NCBI RefSeq assembly: GCF_010548145.1
Contig: NZ_JAAGLN010000034.1
Coordinates: 1-44,536 of the forward strand
Source of the DNA: Streptomyces sp. SID10853
GTDB taxonomy: Bacteria > Actinomycetota > Actinomycetes > Streptomycetales > Streptomycetaceae
Direction: 5' to 3'
Length of the DNA: 44,536 bases
Below the pieces are notes generated by a model. It saw nothing but the letters and a program-made list of their open reading frames with translations, had not been told where the DNA came from and made no database searches. Of this stretch, positions 31,408 through 40,039 are shown piece after piece. Each line of letters opens with the position of its first letter. Positions within the stretch are counted from its first letter, which is position 1. The translations under genes were made by a program, and so were the position numbers.

Positions 31408-33042
31408 CTACGGTGTGGCGCCCACCGTCTCGCCCGTCCACGCCGCGCGCAGCGCCTTCTTGTCCACCTTGCCGACCTTGGTCGTCGGCAGCCGGTCGAG
31501 CAGGACCGTCTTCCGGGGCGTGTACAGGTCTCCCAGTTCTGCGGTCACCGCGGCGCCGACCTTGTCCGGGTCGATGTCGGCGCCGTCGGCCGTGGCCAGG
31601 AAGATCTGTACGGCCTCGCCGTACTCCGCGTCCGGGACGCCCAGTGCCGCCGCGTTGCGCACGCCGGGCAGGGTGAGCAGGAAGTCCTCCAGGACCCGGG
31701 AGTAGACGTTGTCGCTGGTGCTCCCGGTGACGATGATGTCCTTGGCGCGGTCGACGAGATAGAGGTACCCGTCGGCGTCGAGGTAGCCCAGGTCCCCGGT
31801 GCGCAGCCAGCCGTCGTGCAGCGCATCGGCGGTGCGCTCCGGGTCTTCGTAGTAGCCGAGCATCACGCTCTTGCCCCGGACACAGACCTCGCCGACCTGG
31901 CTGACGGGGAGCGCATCCGCGCTGTCCTCACCCCGGATCTCGATCTCGGTGTCGGAGATCGCGCGGCCGCAGCTGCGCCAGAGTTCGGGCCGCCGGGCTG
32001 CCGCCGACGCGAGGTCGTCCGCACCGAACGCGGCGATACCGAGCGCCTCCGACTGCCCGTAGCCCTGGCTGAGTACGGGCCCGAAGAACTCGACCGCCTG
32101 CTGCAGCCGGCTGGGCGAGGTGGCCGCGCCCCCGACGACGATCCGCCGCAGTGCGGGGAGGGCCCCCGGCTCGCACTCCGGGTGGTCGAGAAGCGCGTAC
32201 AGCATCGGCGGTACGAACATGGTGGCGGTGATCCGCTCCTCGCGCAGCACGGTCAGCGCCGCGCCCGCTTCGAACTCGGGCAGCACGACGAGGGGCGAGC
32301 CTGTCATAAGGGCCTGAAGCGCGGTGAGATGGCCGCTGCCGTGGGTGAGCAGCGTGGCCGCGAGCACGCGGTCCGTACCCGGTTCCGCGGTGCGGAAGAC
32401 CGCCGGCCGGGAGTCGTCCGGGGCGCCCTCCGCCAGGTCCATCAGTACGTCATAGAGCCGGTGGCTGTGCGCGGCGAGCTTGGGACGGCCCAGGGTGCCG
32501 CCGGTGTAGAGGACGGTGACGGCCTCGTCCGCTCCCGGTACCGGTACGCCGTCGGGGCGTTCCGCCGGGCACTCGGCCTCCAGCGCCAGCAGATCCGCGC
32601 ACTGCTGATCGCAGGGCCCGAGGCTGAGGAGCACGGGGGCGTGGACGCTGTGGCGGGCCGCGGCTGCGGCCCGCTCCGCGAATACCGGGTCGGTGACCAC
32701 GGCGCGCGCCCGGGACTGCTCGACCAGGGCGGCGAGTTCGCCGGGCCCCGGCTCGGGCGGCAGGAACACGACACGGCAGCCGATGAGGTGGACCGCGAGC
32801 TGCACCAGGACGGAGTCCACACGGTTGGCCAGAAAAAGCCCCACTCCGTCGCCGGGCGCGAGCCCCTGACGGCGCAGCGCGTGCCCCAGCCGGAACAGCC
32901 GCCGCCTGGCCTCCCCCCGGGTGAGCCGCTGCGTGCCCTGGACGAGTGCCTCGGCGTCCTCGTCCTGCTGCCAGCGCTCCAGGATGTGATCTATGTACGT
33001 CCGCTGTGCGCTTGTTTCCGATTCATTAACGATCATGAACAT
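31408..33042 (-). CDS. Acyl/aryl-CoA ligase-like adenylate-forming enzyme
   Basis: A 544-residue member of the ANL superfamily (acyl-CoA synthetases, NRPS adenylation domains). Motifs: phosphate loop [20 protein letters not shown] (usual Y-T-S-G-T-T-G-x-P-K-G), [13 protein letters not shown] (A5), [20 protein letters not shown] (A7), [11 protein letters not shown] (A8) and the C-terminal lysine in [13 protein letters not shown] (A10). Several changes in the phosphate loop suggest altered kinetics or substrate. No carrier protein or NRPS nearby. Starts at ATG 33042; TTG 33048 and ATG 33036 are alternatives, none with a binding site. Confidence 0.88.
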   Translation of the reverse strand: MFMIVNESETSAQRTYIDHILERWQQDEDAEALVQGTQRLTRGEARRRLFRLGHALRRQGLAPGDGVGLFLANRVDSVLVQLAVHLIGCRVVFLPPEPGPGELAALVEQSRARAVVTDPVFAERAAAAARHSVHAPVLLSLGPCDQQCADLLALEAECPAERPDGVPVPGADEAVTVLYTGGTLGRPKLAAHSHRLYDVLMDLAEGAPDDSRPAVFRTAEPGTDRVLAATLLTHGSGHLTALQALMTGSPLVVLPEFEAGAALTVLREERITATMFVPPMLYALLDHPECEPGALPALRRIVVGGAATSPSRLQQAVEFFGPVLSQGYGQSEALGIAAFGADDLASAAARRPELWRSCGRAISDTEIEIRGEDSADALPVSQVGEVCVRGKSVMLGYYEDPERTADALHDGWLRTGDLGYLDADGYLYLVDRAKDIIVTGSTSDNVYSRVLEDFLLTLPGVRNAAALGVPDAEYGEAVQIFLATADGADIDPDKVGAAVTAELGDLYTPRKTVLLDRLPTTKVGKVDKKALRAAWTGETVGATP

Positions 33043-33325
33043 ATGCAAACACGCCGCTCGGGCGACGGGGCCTCATGGGGGATGTCCTTCGGCCATCAGC
33101 CGGTTGAGTAACATGCCCCGCCTTGGGCGCCTCCTGGAGTACGGGGCCGGGGACCGGCGCCCCGCCACACGGCGCCGTCGGGCCGGGCCGGCCTTCTTCA
33201 CACGCCGGATGTGAGACGGACAGCGGCCCACCGTCTCCCGGGAAAGCGCCTGATCAGGGCGGAAATCACAGGTTCCGCCGAGGGGCCCCCGGCGCCCTGG
33301 CTGTCAATTCGTAACACGCAGGAGT
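33043..33325. other. Gene-free divergent gap
   Basis: About 280 bases between the ligase start and the PHO-box-like repeat, with no credible gene. AACAC-N6-GTGTT at 33313-33328 is a short inverted repeat overlapping the start of the PHO-like repeat. Promoters for both sides must lie in this gap. Confidence 0.4.
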
Positions 33326-33347
33326 GTTCTCTTCTCGTTCACTTTGT
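33326..33347 (+). promoter_or_regulatory. PHO-box-like direct repeat (PhoP) before the uptake operon
   Basis: Two adjoining 11-base units, GTTCTCTTCTC (33326-33336) and GTTCACTTTGT (33337-33347), follow the streptomycete PHO-box pattern (G-T/G-T-C-A-C/T-C/T, repeated every 11 bases). TATTCC at 33351-33356 just downstream could be the -10 box, so PhoP would sit over the -35 region, as in known PhoP-activated promoters. The operon's likely job, phosphate scavenging from glycerophosphodiesters, fits. Confidence 0.55.
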
Positions 33348-33416
33348 TGGTATTCCTGGGCCGACACGGCGCCCAGCCGGGCGCGCTGTACGGTTCGCCG
33401 GAAGGACAACGCTGTC

Positions 33417-34376
33417 TTGACGACCGACTTGATACAGGACGGCAGAGCCGCCTCACCTGGCCCGGCGGCTGCCGGCGGGGCAAGGCCCAGGACCCGCGCG
33501 TGGCGCAGACGGCGCGAGTACCTGCTGTTCGCCGCTTTCGCTGCCCCCAACTTCCTCTTCCTGCTGGTTTTCGCCTACTGGCCGGTGATCTACAACGCCT
33601 ATCTGAGCCTCACCGACTGGGACATGGTCTCCTCGTCCTGGCACCTGATCGGTCTGGACAACTACACGTCGCTGTTCGCCGATCCCGACTTCCGCGGCAG
33701 CCTGTGGACGACCGTGCTGTTCGTCGTCGGAATCGTCGCGGGCGGACTGGTACTCGGCCTCGGCACCGCCCTGTTGCTCAACCAGCGGTTGCGCGGGCGG
33801 GACGCCGTACGGACGCTGGCCTTCGCCCCGTACGTGCTCTCCGGAGCCGCTGTGGGCACCCTGTGGCTGTTCGTCTTCGACCCCAACTACGGGCTGATAC
33901 GCCCCCTGCTGGCCCCCATCGGTCTGGCCGCGCCGGCGATGATGACCGACTCCAAGTGGGCGCTGTCCGGTCTCGTCCTGGTCTACCTCTGGAAGAACAC
34001 CGGCTTCGTCGCCGTGGTCTACCTCGCCGGCCTGCAGGGCCTGCCCAGGGACGTGTTCGAGGCAGCGGCTCTGGACGGGGCCGGGGCGTGGACACGGCTG
34101 CGTCGCATCATCCTGCCGCTGCTCTCGCCCGTCACCTTCTTCCTGCTGGTGACCTGCACCATCAGCACCTTCCAGGCGTTCGACGTGATCGCCGTGATGA
34201 CCAACGGCGGTCCGGGGACCTCGACTTCGATCCTCAGCTGGTTCATCTATGACCAGGGCTTCCGCACCTTCGACGCGGGCCGGGCCTCGGCCGGCGCGAT
34301 GATCATGTTCGTCGTGCTGCTGCTGATCACTGGGTTCCAGGCGCGCTTCCTCCAGCGAAAGGTGCACTACCAGTGA
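33417..34376 (+). CDS. ABC transporter permease, UgpA/MalF type
   Basis: A 319-residue inner-membrane protein with six predicted helices and the permease EAA loop EAAALDGAGAWTRLRRIILP (about 219-238) that contacts the ATPase. The N-terminal region AAPNFLFLLVFAYWPVIYNA is typical of CUT1 permeases. A TTG start follows GAAGGA by 10 bases; no ATG or GTG suits better. Overlaps the next permease by GTGA. No ATPase gene is in the operon, so a shared ATPase such as MsiK, or UgpC elsewhere, would be needed. Confidence 0.92.
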   Translation: MTTDLIQDGRAASPGPAAAGGARPRTRAWRRRREYLLFAAFAAPNFLFLLVFAYWPVIYNAYLSLTDWDMVSSSWHLIGLDNYTSLFADPDFRGSLWTTVLFVVGIVAGGLVLGLGTALLLNQRLRGRDAVRTLAFAPYVLSGAAVGTLWLFVFDPNYGLIRPLLAPIGLAAPAMMTDSKWALSGLVLVYLWKNTGFVAVVYLAGLQGLPRDVFEAAALDGAGAWTRLRRIILPLLSPVTFFLLVTCTISTFQAFDVIAVMTNGGPGTSTSILSWFIYDQGFRTFDAGRASAGAMIMFVVLLLITGFQARFLQRKVHYQ

Positions 34377-35263
34377 CAGTCACCGACTCCCCGCCGGACG
34401 CCCGCCCCGACACCCGGCAGGTCGCCACACACGGCCGCTCCGGCAGCCGCCGCGCCCGGCGCCTCGGCCTGTACGCGCTGCTCGTCCTGGTCGCCGTCAT
34501 CGCGGGCGGCCCGCTGTACTGGCTGCTCTCATCGGCGCTGAAGACCAATCCGCAGATCTACAGCTACCCCCCGCACTGGATCCCCACGGAGCTGCACTGG
34601 TCCAACTTCGCCGACGCCTGGAACGCCGCGCCGTTCGGCCGCTTCTTCCTCAACACCCTGATCGTGTCCGTCGCCGGCACCGCGATCGAGCTGACCGCCG
34701 CCCTGCTGTGCGCCTACGCGTTCGTCTTCCTGCCGTTCCCCGGCAAGAAGATCCTCTTCCTGTTCCTGCTGGGCGCGATGATGGTGCCGGGCCACGTCAC
34801 GCTGCTGCCGAACTTCCTGACCATCGCCCAGCTCGGCTGGGTCAACTCCTACGCGGGCCTGATAGCACCGGGCCTCGGCTCGGTCTTCGGCACCTTCCTG
34901 CTGCGCCAGCACATGCTGACCCTGCCTCAGGAGATCACGGACGCGGCGAGGATCGACGGGGCCGGGCATCTGCGCATCCTCTTCCGGGTGGTGCTGCCGA
35001 TGTCGCGTCCGATGGTGATCACCGTCGCCCTGGTCGTCATGGTCGGCAAGTGGAACGACTTCATCTGGCCCCTGATCGTCACCAGCAGCGCGGACATGCG
35101 GACCCTCCCCATCGGGCTGCTCTTCCTCCAGAACACCGAGACCTTCGCCAACTGGGGGGCGATCCTCGCCGGTGCCGTCATGGTGATCGCGCCGGTGCTC
35201 GTCATGTTCTTCTTCGCCCAGCGCTACATCATCGCCGGGCTGACCCAGGGAGCCGGAAAATGA
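34373..35263 (+). CDS. ABC transporter permease, UgpE/MalG type
   Basis: A 296-residue permease with six helices and the EAA-like loop ITDAARIDGAGHLRILFRVV (about 187-206). N-terminal NPQIYSYPPHWIPTELHWSN and C-terminal FFFAQRYIIAGLTQGAGK are typical of the MalG/UgpE group. GTG overlaps the stop of the first permease, and its own stop overlaps the ATG of the binding protein, so these are strongly coupled. Confidence 0.93.
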   Translation: MTVTDSPPDARPDTRQVATHGRSGSRRARRLGLYALLVLVAVIAGGPLYWLLSSALKTNPQIYSYPPHWIPTELHWSNFADAWNAAPFGRFFLNTLIVSVAGTAIELTAALLCAYAFVFLPFPGKKILFLFLLGAMMVPGHVTLLPNFLTIAQLGWVNSYAGLIAPGLGSVFGTFLLRQHMLTLPQEITDAARIDGAGHLRILFRVVLPMSRPMVITVALVVMVGKWNDFIWPLIVTSSADMRTLPIGLLFLQNTETFANWGAILAGAVMVIAPVLVMFFFAQRYIIAGLTQGAGK

Positions 35264-36627
35264 CGCGGACGTCGCCGCGGGGATCCGCGGGCCCCGTGCT
35301 CGGCAGGCGCAAGGTGCTCGGGGCAGGAGCGGGACTCGGTCTGGCCGCGGCGCTGAGCGCCTGCGGCCAGACCACGGGGACCGTCGCACAGCCCGGCGGT
35401 TCGGTGCCCGGCGCGTTCCGGGGGCGCACCAGGGTGGTGCTCTGGTCGACGTTCGCGGATCCGGTGGGCCCGGCCCTGCAGAAACTCGTCGACGCCTTCA
35501 ACCGCGAGCAGCGGGACGTCTACGTGGAGGTGCAGTTCCAGGGGAGTTACGACGACTGCGCCCAGAAGGCGGTCATCAGCCTCCTCGGCGCCCAGGCCCC
35601 CGACCTGTGCGTGCTGTCCGACGTCAAGTGGTACAAGTTCTACTTCGGTGACGCCCTGGAACCCTGGGACAGCTACTTCGCCCAGGGCGAGCTGGAGCGG
35701 ACCTACAATCCGCGGCTGCTCAGCGAGGGCGTCCGCAAGGGACACACCTGGTGGCTGCCGCTGGCCCGCTCCACGCCGCTCTTCTACTACAACAAGACCC
35801 TCTTCAAGAAGGCCGGCGTCCCGGTACGCCCCCCGGAGAGCTACGACGAGCTCTACGACTGGTCGCACCACATCTCCCGGCTGAGCGTGGGCGGCAAACG
35901 GGTGGCCCTGGAGGCGTACCAGAAGGTCGACGGGGACTGGCAGTTCCAGTGCAGCGCCTGGCAGTGGGGCGGGGCGATCTCCAGGGGCATGGACGTCACC
36001 CTCGACGAGGGCGGCGCCGTGGCGGCGGGCGAGTGGCAGCGCAAGCTGATCTTCAAGGACAGGATCGCCTACATGGCGACCGAGCCCACCGCCGACATGG
36101 GCAACCAGCTGATCGCCACGCTCGTCACCTCAACCGGCGGCCTGAAGAAGATCAACGAGATGGCGAAGGCGAACGGCTGGGAGCTGGGCACCGGCTTCCT
36201 GCCGAAGAAGGAGAAGTTCGCGGTCAACACGGGCGGCGGCGGCCTGGGCATATTCAAGCGCGTACCACGGGAACGCAAGGAGGCCGCGGCCCGGTTCGTG
36301 CGCTTCCTGGCCCGCCCCGAGAACGCCGCGCAGTGGGCCGTCGAGACCGGCTATCTGCCCGTGGTGCCGGCGGCGGTCAAGGAACCCGTCCTCGCCACAC
36401 TGATGAAGGACGAGCCGAACTTCGCGACGGCCGTCCGGCAGCTGGACCTCACACGCGCCTGCGACCAGGTGCGCATGACGATCCCGAATGCGAATGTACG
36501 TATCTACACCGCGCTGCAGCGCATATGGTCCGCGAACACCCCCGCACAGCACGCCTTCGCGGAGGTCGCCGACCAGCTGCGCAAGGGTGTTGACCGTTAT
36601 GGCCCCATGATCGAGGAGCACTTGTGA
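35260..36627 (+). CDS. Lipoprotein solute-binding protein, UgpB type
   Basis: A 455-residue extracellular binding protein. Twin-arginine-like start LGRRKVLGAGAGLGLAAALS followed by lipobox LSAC, so it is exported and lipid-anchored. The mature part has the family-1 binding-protein fold (VVLWSTFADPVGPALQKLVD, FNREQRDVYVEVQFQGSYDD, WWLPLARSTPLFYYNKTLFK, KKAGVPVRPPESYDELYDW, TGYLPVVPAAV). The WSTF/FQGSY pattern resembles sn-glycerol-3-phosphate/glycerophosphodiester binders. The downstream phosphodiesterase supports that ligand. Confidence 0.9.
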   Translation: MTRTSPRGSAGPVLGRRKVLGAGAGLGLAAALSACGQTTGTVAQPGGSVPGAFRGRTRVVLWSTFADPVGPALQKLVDAFNREQRDVYVEVQFQGSYDDCAQKAVISLLGAQAPDLCVLSDVKWYKFYFGDALEPWDSYFAQGELERTYNPRLLSEGVRKGHTWWLPLARSTPLFYYNKTLFKKAGVPVRPPESYDELYDWSHHISRLSVGGKRVALEAYQKVDGDWQFQCSAWQWGGAISRGMDVTLDEGGAVAAGEWQRKLIFKDRIAYMATEPTADMGNQLIATLVTSTGGLKKINEMAKANGWELGTGFLPKKEKFAVNTGGGGLGIFKRVPRERKEAAARFVRFLARPENAAQWAVETGYLPVVPAAVKEPVLATLMKDEPNFATAVRQLDLTRACDQVRMTIPNANVRIYTALQRIWSANTPAQHAFAEVADQLRKGVDRYGPMIEEHL

Positions 36628-37334
36628 ACCACCCCGTGAGGCGCCCTGTGGTGTACGCGCACCGTGGAGCCCGGGCCGACGAGCCGGAGAACACCCTGCG
36701 GTCCTTCCGGCGGGCTCTCGCTCTCGGCGCCGACGGCATCGAACTCGACATCCGGCTCACCTCGGACGGCCGGCTTGTCGTCGTCCACGACAAGGCCGTG
36801 GACCGTACGACCGACGGCACCGGCCTCGTCGCCGACTTCACCCTGGCCGACCTCCAGGCACTGGACGCCGGGGACGGGGAGCGCATTCCCACCTTCGACG
36901 AGGCGATGGAGGTCTGCGGGGACGTCGTCCAGATCGAGATCAAGGCACTGGAAGCCGTGCAGGCCCTGGCCGAGCGGGAGCGCCACACCCCGCTGCCCGG
37001 GTCGGTGGTGCTGACCTCCTTCAGCAGGGCGGCGGTGGAAGAGGCCGCCCGGTGGCTGCCGCACGTCCCCCGCGGCCTGATCACCCACCACCCCGGCGAC
37101 GAGATGATCAAGGAGGCGCTGGAGCTCAAGGCCACCTGGGTCTGCCCGGAGCTGAAGCCCGAGCTCACCCGGGAGCTCGTGGACCGCTGCCACGAGACCG
37201 GTATCCAGGTGGACGCCTGGCCCACCGCGGACCGCGCCCAGCTGCTCCGCTGGGTGGAGATCGGGGCGGACGCCGTGACCACGGACCACCCGGGCCGGAT
37301 CGCCGAGTGGCTGGCCGCACCCGGCGACCGGTGA
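36624..37334 (+). CDS. Glycerophosphodiester phosphodiesterase
   Basis: A 236-residue cytoplasmic TIM-barrel enzyme that splits glycerophosphodiesters to glycerol-3-phosphate and an alcohol. Catalytic HRGARADEPENTLRSF (His12 and Arg13 region; Glu), GIELDIRLTSDGRLVVVHD (E-x-D and second His) and IEIKALEA, with the C-terminal VDAWPTADRAQLLRWVEIGA and DAVTTDHPGRI. No signal peptide, so it acts after uptake, like UgpQ. GTG overlaps the binding-protein stop (GTGA). Last gene of the operon. Confidence 0.95.
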   Translation: MNHPVRRPVVYAHRGARADEPENTLRSFRRALALGADGIELDIRLTSDGRLVVVHDKAVDRTTDGTGLVADFTLADLQALDAGDGERIPTFDEAMEVCGDVVQIEIKALEAVQALAERERHTPLPGSVVLTSFSRAAVEEAARWLPHVPRGLITHHPGDEMIKEALELKATWVCPELKPELTRELVDRCHETGIQVDAWPTADRAQLLRWVEIGADAVTTDHPGRIAEWLAAPGDR

Positions 37335-37340
37335 AGCCCT

Positions 37341-37372
37341 GGGTGCGGCCCCTCGCGTGAGGGGCCGCACCC
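37341..37372. terminator. Terminator between phosphodiesterase and GH92 genes
   Basis: A perfect 14-bp stem (GGGTGCGGCCCCTC at 37341-37354, complement at 37359-37372) with a 4-base loop GCGT, 6 bases after the phosphodiesterase stop and between convergent genes. Likely to end both transcripts. Confidence 0.85.
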
Positions 37373-37417
37373 GGGTTCAGGGCCGGGGCTCAGGGGGCCC
37401 GTCGTCAGCTCCCGGCG

Positions 37418-39778
37418 TCAGTGCGCCGCCATGGCAGGCGGAGCGGAACCGGCTCCCCAACGCGTGGGCCTGTCGGAGAGTTCGACGCTGATCGTGCCGG
37501 AGCGGAGCAGGTCCTTGTGCGACAGCCAGCTCCGGTGCAGCGCACCCTTGCCGGTGGCCACGGAGGACACGTACTGGAGCTTCGACGCGTCGGCGCCCCG
37601 GGCGTCGATGCTGATCGTACGTCCGTGTCCGGGCCGGATCTCGACCTTCTCGAACATGGGCGCGCTGATCACGTAGGTGGCGGACCCGGGCTGGGGCTCG
37701 AAGATGCCTGCCATCGCGAAGACCAGCAGCGACGAGGTGGCGCCGAGGTCGTCGTTGCCGGGCATTCCGTACACGTCGTCGGTGAAAAGCGTCCGCATCG
37801 CGCGCAGCACGGCGGAGGTCTTCCACGGTGCGCCCGTCCACGTGTACATCCACGGCGCGTGGAAGTCCGGCTCGTTGTTGGGGTTGAACGCGAAGTTGTT
37901 GTGGTAGTCGTAGGCGCCGGTCACCCACGAGTCCGAAGCGGCCTTCGCCGGGTCGGTGAGCACGGTCGGCATGTCGAAGAACTTGTCGAGCCGCTGCTCG
38001 GCCTGCGAAGGGCCGCCCATGAGCCCGAAGAGCGTCTGCGGGTCCTGCTGCGCGAGCCATTCGTACTGCCACGCGGTGCCCTCGTGGAACGCGCCGGCCT
38101 GCGCGGGATCGGGGTCACCCGCGACGGTGCCGTCCGCGTTCCTCGTCACCGGGAAGCCGGAGAAGCCCTGCGAGGTGACGGTGGGGTCCCACAGCTTGGT
38201 GAAGTTGTCGCAGCGCGAGGCGAGCGTCGCCGCCTGGGCCTTGTGGCCGAGACCGCCGGCCATCGTCGACAGGGCGCAGTCGGCGAGCGAGTACTCGAGC
38301 GTGGCCGAGCCGGACTGGCGGCTGTCGCCGTACTTGTACCCGGGCAGGTCCTGGTAGCCGACCCAGCCGTTCTTGACGTACGTGGGGTTGCCGTCCCGGC
38401 CGCGGAAGAGCGACTGGTCAGCGGGGACTTCGTTGGCGTTCTTCCACAGCGCGCCGAAGAGCTGGTCAGCGGTGCGTCTGTCGAGCAGGCCGCGGTTGTA
38501 GATGTCGACGATCCAGGGCGTGACGGGGTCGCCGCTCATCACGTTGGTCTCGCTGTTGCCGAGCGCCCAGCGCGGCAGCCAGCCACCGTCCTGGTAGATG
38601 TGCAGCACGGACTTGGCCATGTCGGTGGCCTTGTCCGGGTTCAGCAGGGCCACCAGCTGGTTCTGCGAGCGGTAGGTGTCCCAGAGCGAGAACATCTGGT
38701 AGTAGGTGGAGTCCGCGCGGTGCACCCGGTCGTCGAAGCCGCGGTAGCGGTTGTCCACATCGGAGCCGACCGACGGGTGCAGCAGCGAGTGGTAGAGCGC
38801 GCTGTAGTACGTGCGCCGGTCGGCGGTGCTGCCGCCGGCCACCCGCATCCGATTCAGCTCCTCCTGCCAGGTGTGGTGCGCGGCGCTGCGGGCCTTGTCG
38901 AACGACTTCGGCTGCTCGGCCCTGCGGTTGAGGCGCGCGCCGTCGATGGACGTGTACGACAGGCCCACCGATGTGCCGACCTGGTGACCCTTGGCCGGGT
39001 CGAAGGTGGCATAGGCGCCGGCGCGCTCGGTACCGCGCGACGCGTCGCGCCGGTTCGGGGTGATGGTGCCGTCGGTCCAGGTGCCGAAGCTTGCGAACTT
39101 CCGGTCGAACTTGGCGCTGAAGTAGATCCGGTAGCGCTCCTTGCCGGTCTCACCGCAGAAGTTGCCGCCCTGGAGCCAGCCTTCGACGGTGTCGTTGCCG
39201 ACGACGTGGACGTCGCCGGCATAGGTGCTGCCGTTGCTCTGGCCGGTCTCGATGAGGATGTTCTCGGGGCCCGATCCGGCGGGGTACGTGTAGCGGTGCT
39301 GGCCGGTCCGCTGCGTGGCGGAGAGCTCGGCCCGGATGCCGTTGTCGAGCTTCACCCCGTAGTAGCCGGGTGCGCGGGTTTCGTTGTCGTGGCTGAACTT
39401 CGCACCGTACTGCGCCGGGTCGGACGATGTGACCGCGCCGGTGGTCGGCATGAAACGGAAGTTGCCCATGGTCTGGCAGCCGACGCCCGAGAGGTGCGTG
39501 TGGCTGAAGCCGAGGATCGTGTCCTGCTTGTAGTCATAGGAGGCGTACTGGTTGAGCTGCGTGTCCGGGCTCAGCTGCACCATGCCGAACGGGACGGTGG
39601 CACCCGGGAACGTGGTCCCGTCGCCGTTGTTGCCGATCGATGTGTCGACCAGCGTGGTGGGGTCACCGGCGAACTGCGGCCCCCGCTCCCTGGCATCCGC
39701 GATGCCGGGGGTGGCCGATGCCGCGGCCATGGTGGTGGCGAGCAGCACGGCGGTGAACGCGCGTTTCCATGCTCTCAT
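37418..39778 (-). CDS. Secreted GH92 alpha-1,2-mannosidase
   Basis: A 786-residue exo-alpha-mannosidase of glycoside hydrolase family 92, calcium-dependent and inverting. Signal peptide MRAWKRAFTAVLLATTMAAA followed by SATPGIADA. N-terminal domain signature VDTSIGNNGDGTTFPGATVP then FGMVQLSPDT, and GFSHTHLSGVGC; catalytic domain WLPRWALGNSETNVMSGDPV, YKYGDSRQSGSATLEYSLAD, GFSGFPVTRNADGT and MPGNDDLGATSSLLVFAMAG. Cuts mannose from fungal or yeast mannoproteins outside the cell. ATG chosen for AGGAAGGA upstream; the palindrome at 39793 lies in its leader/promoter. Confidence 0.95.
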   Translation of the reverse strand: MRAWKRAFTAVLLATTMAAASATPGIADARERGPQFAGDPTTLVDTSIGNNGDGTTFPGATVPFGMVQLSPDTQLNQYASYDYKQDTILGFSHTHLSGVGCQTMGNFRFMPTTGAVTSSDPAQYGAKFSHDNETRAPGYYGVKLDNGIRAELSATQRTGQHRYTYPAGSGPENILIETGQSNGSTYAGDVHVVGNDTVEGWLQGGNFCGETGKERYRIYFSAKFDRKFASFGTWTDGTITPNRRDASRGTERAGAYATFDPAKGHQVGTSVGLSYTSIDGARLNRRAEQPKSFDKARSAAHHTWQEELNRMRVAGGSTADRRTYYSALYHSLLHPSVGSDVDNRYRGFDDRVHRADSTYYQMFSLWDTYRSQNQLVALLNPDKATDMAKSVLHIYQDGGWLPRWALGNSETNVMSGDPVTPWIVDIYNRGLLDRRTADQLFGALWKNANEVPADQSLFRGRDGNPTYVKNGWVGYQDLPGYKYGDSRQSGSATLEYSLADCALSTMAGGLGHKAQAATLASRCDNFTKLWDPTVTSQGFSGFPVTRNADGTVAGDPDPAQAGAFHEGTAWQYEWLAQQDPQTLFGLMGGPSQAEQRLDKFFDMPTVLTDPAKAASDSWVTGAYDYHNNFAFNPNNEPDFHAPWMYTWTGAPWKTSAVLRAMRTLFTDDVYGMPGNDDLGATSSLLVFAMAGIFEPQPGSATYVISAPMFEKVEIRPGHGRTISIDARGADASKLQYVSSVATGKGALHRSWLSHKDLLRSGTISVELSDRPTRWGAGSAPPAMAAH

Positions 39779-39792
39779 CGCGATCCTTCCTG

Positions 39793-39806
39793 TGACAACG
39801 TTGTCA
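39793..39806. promoter_or_regulatory. Perfect palindrome TGACAACGTTGTCA, LacI-type operator
   Basis: A 14-base perfect palindrome with a central CG, the hallmark of LacI/GalR-family operators, 14 bases upstream of the GH92 start codon. It probably silences the mannosidase until its sugar inducer is present. No LacI-type regulator gene lies in this window. Confidence 0.75.
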
Positions 39807-40039
39807 ACTTTCTGTGATCTTTGCCCGCCGAGTGCTGCTCCGTCAATGCGCTTGCGCGGGGATGAACCCCGAACCGGCCCCAGTCCGGGGCAAATCACCC
39901 CTTGCCCTCTCCGCTCGTCCCCCGTTCGTCGTCCCCGATGAGCGTGCCGTTCCGCGTTGTCGTCCGCGACGAAGCGGCGGCCCGGCGTCTGCCCCTACCT
40001 TCCGGACATCACCAGTTCGAGAACCCGGAGGGGCAGCAG

